This document shows, piece by piece, positions 48,601 through 57,472 of a stretch of DNA of 64,000 bases. The translations under genes were made by a program, and so were the position numbers. Origin of the DNA: Glossina fuscipes (taxonomy: Eukaryota > Arthropoda > Insecta > Diptera > Glossinidae); NCBI RefSeq assembly GCF_014805625.2, contig NW_024003416.1:420012-484011 (forward strand). Direction: 5' to 3'. The notes beneath the pieces were generated by a model. The model did not search any database, had not been told where the DNA came from, and saw only the letters and a list, made by a program, of their open reading frames with translations. How positions within the stretch are numbered: position 1 is the first letter of the stretch; each line of letters starts with the position of its first letter.

Positions 48601-49639
48601 CCGCGTACAGTCAACAACGATAAAAGCAACTTGAAACTTTAAACATGTTGATTTTAAAACACAATTTTTCAAAGCGAAAAGCAACATAACTCCAATAATT
48701 TTCACTGTTTTACCTGATTTTTTTGTAATATCTTCATAATAACATTCTTTTGTGAAACGCGTATTCTTTTTCATAAGTTAATTTAAACATTATTTATTAA
48801 CAATAGAAATGAAGCGCGCCTATAATAAACAAAACACTGACGGAATATCGAATAAGAACAATAATTTTATTTTCGCGAATAATTCATGATTTCACCGCGA
48901 CATAGCGACGTCGACATGTTCGTTATGGCAATCTGCAATTTCCATCCGTAAATTGGCTCGATCAATTTACAAACGCAACCGCTACAAACATTTTCAAATT
49001 GGTTTCTAGTTTGTTTCCAACAGAATTGACTGAAGAACTTAATAGGAAATATAATAACAGCACAAGAGAAGAAGCCGGAGGACATCTGTCGTGCAAGACA
49101 AACAGAGTTTTATACTCACAATGATATCTGTATGATATAAAATTCGTTAAAAAAAATTTCCTCTTAATTATATTCTTAATACTCTTAATCTTTGTAGCAT
49201 TGCACTTTTCTACCTTCTAATAGCTGTTGTATATTTGTGTATGTAACATTCAGAGTAGGTTACAATTAACTGCCCTGATCGATTCATTCAAATTGGAATT
49301 ATTTTCTCGATCGATTTGGGGTGGATTGACCATCCACCTGATTACTGTTTATGTAGTTTCCTCAGATGGCAATTTTTGAGATATTTCAACGAAATATGGT
49401 GCACTGATATACGTTGACCCGTTGACATTTTGAAATAATATTTGTAATAAGAGCACAGTTAATGTTGTTCCTATGAAATGAAAATTAATTTCGGAATTCT
49501 CGAATAATAAAGCAACAAAAATCCAGTTCGGTGAGTCCACGCCACTAGTGAAAGTGATCCATACAAGTAGGAACTTTCTAGCATTGGAAACATCCTTGGG
49601 CAGCCAATGTCCTACCCTAAACGGATGGTACATGGTGGT
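48601..49639. other. AT-rich DNA with a repeat-derived ORF
   Basis: A 94-codon minus-strand frame (49349-49633) overlaps sequence shared with 20225-20470, so it is probably repeat-derived. Otherwise nothing was recognised. Confidence 0.35.
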
Positions 49640-50026
49640 ATCTCCTATTTTTTAAAGGCGAAACAAGTTGTGTGCTTTGCATAAAGTGGATGTTTTGTGA
49701 AATGTGTGTAATTTTTACAAAATAAAAATTAAACACAGATACTGTCGACTTGTGTTTTCTTTTTCGTCTGCGATTTTTTAATTATTTTCGGTGTTTTTGT
49801 GTACTTAGTTCGTGTGTTTTATGTTTTTTTGCAAAAACTGACTATCGCAGATACCGTATTTGCTTTTGTTTCCTCTAAATATATTTAAAAAAAAATCCAC
49901 AAAAACAAAAAAAAAAGTTAAAATAAAATATTGAAAACAATTGTCATTATCCTCAGTAGTTCCCAAACCTTTTCAAGTGAGTGCTTATTTCACAAATTAC
50001 TAAATAATAGACAACCATAAGGCATA

Positions 50027-51225
50027 ATGGCCCCGGGGCCACCAGATAAAAACACAAATAGATTTCATCAATTAGCGGACGTATCCCCCCAAAGAAAAAA
50101 CATTAAAAATTCGGACTTTCTGATGTTGCCAACTAGTAACATCATCCCTATTGACAAAAAATATGTAGTGAGTTCTTCAACTGATCCTACCATAACAATT
50201 TCACAAATTAACCCTTTTGCTATTAAAAAAGCACTACATAGCATTACAACATATATAGACCCTATTTCGGTTTTATGCGATGGGAATTTACTTGTCCTCG
50301 CTGGAAATCCGCGCGCAACCGAAAACCTCATAAAATCGAAATCATTAGCGAATTTATGTGCTCTTTCCGCTAAACTGCATGACAAACTGAACTCGCTTAA
50401 AGGCGTAGTTTATGCCCCATGCTTAAAGCATGTGCCGGAAGATGAAATTGTTCGCGAAATGGGCAGTCCAGGAGTGACTGAAGTCTATATATTCACCAAA
50501 TTTAATGACGATGGAAAAACCCGTTCCCTACAGGAAGGATTATTTTGCCTTTTGACCGCTATCGGCTACCGCAAACTGTGCATGTAGCTTGGTATAAATG
50601 TAAAGTAGACCTCTACATTCTAAATCCCATGAGGTGTAGAAACTGCCAACGCCTGGGCCATACGGCAAAAAGATGCACCAGTCCTCCATCTTGTGCTAAC
50701 TGTGGTCATCCTCCATATACTGAAAGCTGTACCCGTAGTTTCTGCATAAATTGCAATGATCAACAGTCGGCGTTAGGCAAACAATGCCCACATTTTATAC
50801 AAATGCGTGAAATTCTAAAAATCAAAACAGAAAATTACTGTAGCATGGGCGAAGCACGGCGCAAGTACTGAGAAATTAATCCATCTGGAGCCCAAAAAAT
50901 TAACAAAAATAATACTTATGCTGGTGTCGCCTCGCAAATCGAGTCTAAAAAGCCTTTAACTCCGATTCCTTCCAACGTAAAACCTGTTCTACCATCAACC
51001 AAAAATTACATTGCGAAACCAGTTCCATTACCCATTGGAAAAATCAAAACAACAGTAAATATTGAAAAAATTAAAAAAAGAACACGTACGACAAAATCTA
51101 ATAAACTAAATCCGCCAGAATCACCAGCTCTCAACTCTAGTCAACAAACTACAAGCTGTAATAAATCCAATCTTTCATCCTTCAATCAACCTTCAATTTC
51201 AAATTATTCCCGTGCCCTACATTAA
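50027..51225 (+). pseudogene. I-clade ORF1 (gag-like with zinc knuckles), lightly decayed
   Basis: Start ATG at 50027 (MAPGPPDKNTNRFHQLADVS). After 170 codons a frameshift near 50540 is needed to reach DRYRLPQTVHVAWYKCK. Then three knuckle-like clusters follow: CRNCQRLGHTAKRC, CANCGHPPYTESC and CINCNDQQSALGKQC. A TGA at 50869-50871 replaces the expected Trp of the EARRKYW motif. The frame then continues with KINKNNTYAGVASQ to a TAA at 51223-51225. ORF1 of I factors binds element RNA and is required for its nuclear particle. Confidence 0.75.
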
Positions 51226-51373
51226 ACATACGCAACCACCTAAGTACAGATTATTCTGCTGATACAAATTATTCACGCAAAATACCTATAGCGACCTTTT
51301 CGACGGAAACGCTGACATGTCAACTTAATCCACCTACCACTCCGTTTCCATGTCACTATAATTAAGTAAAGTT

Positions 51374-51902
51374 TTTAAAATTCTACAATGAAACACTAAA
51401 GGCTTATTAATAATTTTAATGAACTCCGTACACTCATAAGTGATTTCAGTCCAACCTTTATATCGCTTCAAGAGACCCATTGTAGAACCTCTTTTAATCC
51501 TATTCCACCCAAATCAGATACTGGCTACTTCACGAATGCTGATCAAAATTTATATTCCAAACAAGGAGTTGGTGTTTTTATAAAATCATGTATACCTCAC
51601 AAACGCACAAATTTAAACTCAAATATACAGTCCGTAGCGATACAAATAATGTTAAACATAAAATTTACAGTGCTTTCGCTCTATATTCCACTTTTGCAAT
51701 AGTTTTCCCGGCAAGAACTCTACCATTTATTCTCCGCCCTTCCCCCTCATTAATTATATGCGGCGACTTCAACAGCTGGAATACCATATGGGGCTCAACA
51801 ATGAACAACACTCATGGTACTGTTTTAGAAAAGGCCTTCATTCAAAGCAATCTCTGCATTTTAAATAATGGAAAACCAATGCACTTTTCAATTCATCACA
51901 CC
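51374..51902 (+). pseudogene. I-clade ORF2 endonuclease, truncated
   Basis: Begins KILQ-stop-NTKG (the Trp of the ILQWN motif is TGA at 51389-51391). It then shows FISLQETH with the catalytic Glu, GVGVFIKSCIPH, and LIICGDFNSWNTIWGS with the catalytic Asp. It ends at NNGKPMHFSIHHT, just short of the final TxSDH motif. Confidence 0.75.
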
Positions 51903-52135
51903 TGTAGATGTTGCAAGTTGCTTGCTTAGAAAGCGAGAAAGCGAGTATATTACTTTAAACTATGATAATTTAACCAAAACCTTTTCCCTTTAAGATGATA
52001 AAGCAGGAGCACAAGAAAAGACTTCTTTACATGACAAATCAAAAGACAATAATAATAATATATTTTATTAAAAAGGCATATGTGTACTAAGGAAGAAAAG
52101 TAAAAAAAAAAAAAACACCAAAGTGGTATTGCCAT

Positions 52136-53692
52136 TCACGATTTCGTCTGAACATCCCGGCCCCCTTGAATGGACTCGGTCCGTTCAATAGGTAGACGTC
52201 GAACCTTAGTAGAAGTTCTACGTATTTCGCCACTGGCAGTTTTAACAGTGATAACCCGCACAACTTCGTCATTGCCAGGATGAATTTCAGTAACACGACC
52301 CAGGCGCCATTTTTGAGGAGGAAGATTGTCTTCCTCTACAACAACAACGTCCCCAACCGCTAATGACATTCGACCTTTTGTCCACTTGGTTCGACTTTGC
52401 AACGTTTGTAAATAATCCTTAGACTATCTGTCCCAAAACTGTTGCAGATAATATTGCAATCTTTGATAACGCCGTAAATGGCTTACGTTGTTGACATCTC
52501 TTAAGTCGGGATCAGGTATGGTTTTTAAAGCAGAGCCAATACTAAAATGACCAGGCGTTAGAGCTGTCACTTGGACTCTCAGGCAGGGGGTGATAGGACT
52601 TGAATTTAATACCGCTTCAATTTGTATTAAAAGTGTGTTGACTTCAAAGAAGTTAAATTTCGCATCTTGTAGTATCCTTTTTAGATGAAATTTAGTGGAC
52701 TTGACTGCAGCCTCTCAAAGGCCAGCAAAATGCGGAGAGCGTGGAGATATGGTTTTCCAAATTATGCCACGTGAAGCACATCGATTAAATATAATATCTG
52801 TACTTTTAAACATTTTGTAAAGTTCATGCAACTCGTTTTTTGCACCAATAAAATTAGTTGCATTGTCACTGTAAATCACTGGGCATAGGCCACTCATCGC
52901 CCAATGAAACGCCTTAAAGCAGCTAAGAAAGCTTGAGCAGGTAAATCTTCTACCAACTCTAAATGTATGGCCTTTGTACAAAAACATATGAAAACGGATA
53001 TATAGCCTTTTGTAGAAACAATACCACGTCTGCCATAATATATTTGAAATGGACCACAAAAATCGACACCTATTACATTAAACGGTCTTGATTGTTGAAC
53101 TCGTAAATCAGGTAAATCGCCCATAAGATGGTTTGGATGGTAGTTGGATGGTAGTTGGATTAGTATGAAAGCATAAGACACAACTTCGACATATAGATCG
53201 ACAGATAACCTTGCCATGGATTGGCCAATAAGATTGACGAATTATGCTTAGTAATGTTTGTGGGCCAACATGATGTATAATTTTATGATAGTAGCGTGCT
53301 AGTGTATACGTAAAAGCGTGATTTTTTGGTAATAGTACAGGATGTTTACTGTTGAAGTCCAGATTAGAGTTTCTTAATCGGCCACCCACTCTTAGTAAAC
53401 CGTTATTATCAAGGAGTGATGATAAAGACTGTATATGATTTTTGGCATTAAGGTTAGTACCCTTTTGTACAGCTGCAATTTCGGGAAGAAAAGAAATGAT
53501 TTGTATGTATTTGATAATTTTTAGACGAGATGCGTCAAGTTCTATAGCATCCAATGAACCGTATTTTTTTTAGCCTTATATTCACATTTATGTATAAAAC
53601 GCAGCATGTAAGCGACTGTGTTAAGCGAACGTATACAATCGCTGTGATATGTAACACTGAATCATGTTGTTGTGAAATTGTTGTTGTTAATA
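52136..53692 (-). pseudogene. BEL pol C-terminal part: integrase and DUF5641-like domain
   Basis: From the right, NTVAYMLRFIHKCEYKAKK (about 53580-53630) and LRVGGRLRNSN (about 53385) lead into the H2C2 zinc region (HHVGPQTLL, then CRSCVLCFHTN). Next come the integrase core with VIGVDFCGPF (catalytic Asp, about 53055), YSDNATNFIGA (second Asp, about 52860) and HFAGL-stop-EAAVKS (Glu kept, Trp codon TGA at 52715-52717). DUF5641-like sequence ends the protein (VVVVEEDNLPPQKWRLGRV) at the TGA beginning at 52138. A second Trp-to-stop change is TAG at 52434-52436. Confidence 0.8.
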
Positions 53693-54016
53693 TTAGTTTG
53701 GGGAAAAAGAAATCTATTATTTTTATATGAACTTTAGGACTTTATTTAACATGCTTCGGATTGTCCGATTTGGGTCAACTATGCACCGTTTTGTTGTATG
53801 ATTTGTTGCCATTTTAAAGGTAACTTCAAAATGCCTCTCTCATAGAAGTCCTGGTCTCTGTTTGCAAAGTCGATTTTCGTAGTCGATTTTCACAATCACA
53901 ATTGCAAAGTCGATATTTGTAGTCGATTTTCACAATCCTCCCTAGATTCCAATTTTTTATCATTAAAGAAATTTTGCAATGCAAGAAAAAGATGATAATC
54001 GCTTGGTGCCAAGTCC
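53693..54016 (-). mobile_element. Truncated mariner end (324 bp)
   Basis: This fragment is nearly identical to the left end of the mariner at 54770 (TIR TTAGTTTGGGGAAAAAGAAA, then the transposase C-terminal codons). It stops abruptly at CCAAGTCC, inside the SPDLAPSDYH-coding region. It is preceded by TA at 53691-53692. It also carries a private duplication of about 40 bp near 53865-53935. Confidence 0.85.
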
Positions 54017-54769
54017 ATAGCTTATTGCATTGTATCGTTCAGGTCTTTTTATTTGATATAAGTTGATTGTACTGCTAAGAAAAAACGAGTCAGCCATGTG
54101 GGGTCCACCATATATATATTATTATTTACATAAAACATTTCATTATCATATTTTTAAAGAGACAATATATCTTCAGGCGGAGAATGTACAGAATGACTTT
54201 CACCATTCTGTCTGGTATACACTACGAATAATAAGCGGCCAGTCAACAAAATGAAATCTGATCAAATATAAATTTTTCTGAGCGTGGACGACTTTCGCGT
54301 TTTTGGATATAAATGGTAGACGTAACATTTTAAATAAAATATATATATATTATTTGCCCTATCAATCCTCTTAAGTATAAAGCTGTTATATACAGAAGGT
54401 CAACCTTGTGGTGCTATTTGTAGAGGAATGGATGCCTATGAAGTAAGCGTACGCGCCGTAAGTGATCTAGCTACTTCGCGAGATGTGGAAGGGTTTCTAT
54501 AACTCGCTCACGAACACTTCTAGGTTACACAAGAGAATTTGCACGTACTTGGTGCTTACCGAATACCAGACAGACGAAGCTCTAACTAACTTGGCCCTGG
54601 GACTATTCATTACCCAGCTTGCTTATTGGTCTCCCTTCGGCGCATGAAAAGATTTGTAGAGGATTCCGAAGTTGAATCTAAAGACCCCTTTGATCTACTT
54701 TCCTCTCATAATTAAAATTAGTTTTATTTTAATTATTTTTTTTTTCTCTTGATGTTACAGTAATATATA
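54017..54769. other. Unidentified 750-bp filler between the mariner fragment and the mariner
   Basis: Neither BEL nor mariner sequence is seen here. A GC-richer stretch at 54370-54700 contains no long frame. It ends in TA directly before the second mariner. Confidence 0.5.
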
Positions 54770-56052
54770 TTAGTTTAGGGAAAAAGAAATCTATTATTTT
54801 TATATGAACTTCAGGACTTTATTTAACATGCTTCGGATTGTCCGATTTGGGTCAAATATGCACCGTTTTGTTGTACGATTTGTTGCCATTTTAAAGGTAA
54901 CTTCAAAATGTCTCACTCATAGAAGTCCTGGTCTCTATTTGCAAAAAACTCTAGTAGTCGATTTTCACAATCCTCCCTAGATTCCAATTTTTTATCATTA
55001 AAGAAATTTTGCAATGCAAGAAAAAGATGATAATCGCTTGGTGCCAAGTCCGGACTGTATTGCGGATGCATTAAAACTTCCCAATCAAGCTCCCGAAGTT
55101 TCTGGCGAGTCACTGTAGATGTGTGTGTCCTAGCGTTGTCCTGGTGGAACACGACACCTCTCCTGTTGGCCAATTCTGGCCGTTTCTGGTCAATCGCTAT
55201 CTTCAAACGGTCCAGTTGTTGACAGTAGAGATCAGAATTTAGCGATTTAGCCATATGGAAGCAACTCATAATAAATAATCCCCTTCCAGTCCCACCAAAT
55301 GCATATCAAAACCTTCCTGGCCGTTAGTTTGACCACCATTTGAGATACTTCACCGCTCTTTGACCACGATCGTTTTCGCACAGGGTTATCGTATGTGATC
55401 CATTTCTCATCTCCAGTCACCATCCGTTTAAGAAATGGGTCTATCTCATTCCGTTTGGCCAAGGCTTCGCAGATGGAAATTCGATCCATCATGTTTTTTT
55501 CTGTTAATTGGTGTGGCACCCAAACATCGAGCTTCTTTTTGAATCCAGCTTTGTGTAAATGGTTTAAAACTGTTTTATGGTCGATTTTTAGCTCCTGGGC
55601 GATGTTACGACTGCTAACATGCCGGTCAACTTCGATCATTTCTCCGATTTTATCGACATTTTCGACGCCCGGCCTACCTGTGCGAGATGCATCGTTAACA
55701 TTAAAAATTCCTGAACGGAATCTACGAAACCAAAATTGCACATAATTGGCTGTTACAGTATCGGAACCATAAACACCATTCACAATTTTAGCCGCCTGGC
55801 TTGCATTTTCGCCTTTGTCAACGAAAAACTGTAAAATGTACCGAATTTTCTCTTTGTTCACTTCCATTTTTAACACGCTGTAACTCACATCTGAATGCAC
55901 CCAACAAAAAATAGCAAAAGAATTTTTTTTACTGCGAAATGTCACCTTTCCAACGAGCATAAATCTGAAATTGTTTGATCGATACTTTACGAGAAATCTA
56001 TCAGTGCAGCCATCTACCGAAATAATAATGGATTTCTCTTTCCCCAAACTAA
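54770..56052 (-). mobile_element. Complete-length mariner (1283 bp) with TIRs and TA target duplication
   Basis: The left end TTAGTTTAGGGAAAAAGAAA and the right end (minus strand TTAGTTTGGGGAAAGAGAAA) are terminal inverted repeats, with TA at 54768-54769 and 56053-56054. The length is normal for a mariner. The transposase on the minus strand has a frameshift and a premature stop, so the copy is non-autonomous. Confidence 0.95.
54822..55867 (-). pseudogene. Mariner transposase (mellifera/capitata-like), frameshifted
   Basis: The start Met is taken at 55865-55867 (MEVNKEKIRYILQFFVDKGE); the frame is open further upstream, but that part overlaps the TIR region. The helix-turn-helix half is followed by WVPHQLTEKN, the linker typical of mariners. 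Catalytic motifs are TGDEKWITYD (first Asp), HQDNARTHT (second Asp) and SPDLAPSDYHLF (third Asp, DD34D spacing). A frame change at about 55247-55270 separates the first Asp from the other two. The Arg expected after DQDFYE is a TGA, ending the visible frame at 54913; the ancestral stop is the TAA at 54822-54824. Confidence 0.9.
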
Positions 56053-56054
56053 TA

Positions 56055-56204
56055 TCATCTTTATAGTTTTTCTTTCTAATATGTTATCATCGTATTTTAA
56101 ATTGTATGGAAATTGTGGCCAAATAGACGAAGCTAACGTTAAAAAATTTGGCCCGTGAAACCAAAATGTTGAATGCATTAATTCAGCTGGCTTTCTGTCT
56201 TTTT
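56055..56204 (-). pseudogene. Island of BEL pol between the mariner and the LINE
   Basis: Minus-strand translation reads KPAELMHSTFWFHGPNFL and continues SIWPQF and NILERKTIKM. This is the conserved spacer between RNase H and integrase in BEL/Pao pol (the ELxxSxxWWHGPxFL motif). It joins in sense the pieces on either side of the two insertions and proves that both landed in the same BEL copy. Confidence 0.8.
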
Positions 56205-56380
56205 CTCTAGATATTATTTCGATGTTTGTAGTTTGTTTTGCTATTGATCTCTCGTTACAGTGTCAACGTAACAGAGAAGTTTTGCACAAATTGGTTGATG
56301 AATTTTTATGTTGAGGATTTTTTTTTTTTGCGATTTGTCTGTCTGTTCTTTATAATCCACAACTACCTTTTTGACTGGAC

Positions 56381-57435
56381 ATGGAGTGTTTAAACACACC
56401 TTGTCGGGCAAAAAGGGGCCCGGAATCTGATCGATTCGTTTCTTGTTGGCTCTGCGAACGGTTTGGTCACGCAAAGTGTGCCGGCATTCTCGGCTGTGCT
56501 GCTGACGCAGTCGGTGACCCGTCTAAAGGCTTAAGATGGTCATGTCCTGACTGTAGGCAGCGGGACATTGACTTTTATAAACTTTTCACGGAGACGCGTA
56601 ATGGTTTCTCGGAATTGAGTAGAAATCTCGGCTCCTTGTGGGAAAAGTTTGAGCTAATTAAGTCTAGGTTTGATGAGTGTCGTTTTATTGGGCATTCATC
56701 TTCTACTCGTAGTGTAGCGTGTGGGACGTCACCTTTGGGTTTCTCCAAATCTGGTTCGTTGGTACAAGTTACCGCTCCCTCTAACTCTAAAATGAACAGT
56801 AATGTTTCCGATATTGCTAAGTCGGTTGGTAGCAAAACAGTTACAAACAAACCGGCAACTCCGTCGGCTTTAAGCTACGCCGAAGTGGCAAGGGTATCTG
56901 CGCCCAGAGCCGCCACTCACTCTAATAAAGCGCCATCGCCCAAATGTAATGAAGTAATGAAAATAAAACATCCACTCCCCCTGGCTGTTCGCGTGTGAAC
57001 GCTGGTCACAAGACTGAGCAAGTTTCACAAGCTGCCGGTACAAGGGCGATAACCCCATCTATATTCTCCTCAACTCTAAAATCTCCTATCGTGAACATCC
57101 CTCCTGTTCAAAGTAATGACATTTGCTTGACAGCAGTTCCTCCCAGAAAAGCTATATTTGTGTCAAGACTGGCACCTGAAACATCGGTGGATAACATAAA
57201 AAGTTATCTGGCGGCGAAAATCCCATCAGTCAACTTAAAGCGCGTGTTCATCTTCAAAATGGCTCCTTCTCAATCTAGGGCAATCTCCTCTTTTAAAATA
57301 TTTGTTCCGACTGAAAACAGTGATATATTGTTAAACAAACCACTGTGGCCAGTAGGATCCTTAATTAAGAAGTTTATCCCTCGAGATCGTCCCCGTAATA
57401 TCAAAGCAATAGTCTTGTCGCCTTCAAAAAACTAA
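56381..57435 (+). pseudogene. LINE copy 6 ORF1: PHD-like zinc-finger protein
   Basis: ATG at 56381. The N-terminus is a PHD-like Cys4-His-Cys3 cluster: CLNTPC, SCWLC, HAKC and SCPDC (residues about 3-66). A middle linker with LSYAEVARVS follows, then, after a frame change near 56940-56990 (poly-C), a conserved C-terminal domain with LTAVPPRKAIFVSRLAPETS and FKIFVPTENSDILLNK, which resembles an RRM-like fold in its hydrophobic pattern (inference). It ends PSKN and TAA at 57433-57435. PHD-type ORF1 proteins are known from CR1-group LINEs and probably serve in RNA or chromatin binding. Confidence 0.8.
57426..57432 (+). promoter_or_regulatory. Candidate -1 ribosomal frameshift heptamer (A AAA AAC)
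   Basis: In the ORF1 frame the bases read A AAA AAC and are directly followed by the TAA stop. Slipping one base back continues with CTA AAT GTT into ORF2. The same string, with the same stop, is present in copy 1 at 8702-8708. Confidence 0.5.
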
Positions 57436-57445
57436 ATGTTCCTTC

Positions 57446-57472
57446 AGGCCCTTATCAAAATGTTTGGGGCCT
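57446..57472 (+). promoter_or_regulatory. Hairpin downstream of the frameshift heptamer
   Basis: AGGCCC (57446-57451) can pair with GGGCCT (57467-57472) around a 15-nt loop, starting 13 nt after the heptamer. In copy 1 the 5' arm is AGGCTC, which keeps pairing through a G-U pair. A pseudoknot was not evaluated. Confidence 0.35.

Larger units (their letters stand above)
49640..51902 (+). mobile_element. I-clade LINE, cut by a BEL retrotransposon
   Basis: A T-rich leader (about 49680-50026) is followed by ORF1 (50027-51225) and the start of ORF2 (51374-51902). ORF2 stops abruptly in the endonuclease at 51902, where BEL sequence begins. The rest of ORF2 may lie beyond the BEL 5' end, outside the window. 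The 5' boundary is approximate. Confidence 0.75.

Noticed and set aside
49349..49633. 94-codon hydrophobic ORF resembling a membrane receptor fragment
   Set aside because: Its end overlaps sequence shared with 20225-20470, so it is probably repeat-derived; no receptor signature is visible.
51903..52135. Exact BEL 3' LTR boundaries
   Set aside because: TG at 51903 is plausible, but no clear polypurine tract or inner LTR edge could be found, and the second LTR is outside the window.
55395..55745. 116-codon plus-strand ORF
   Set aside because: Antisense shadow of the mariner transposase.
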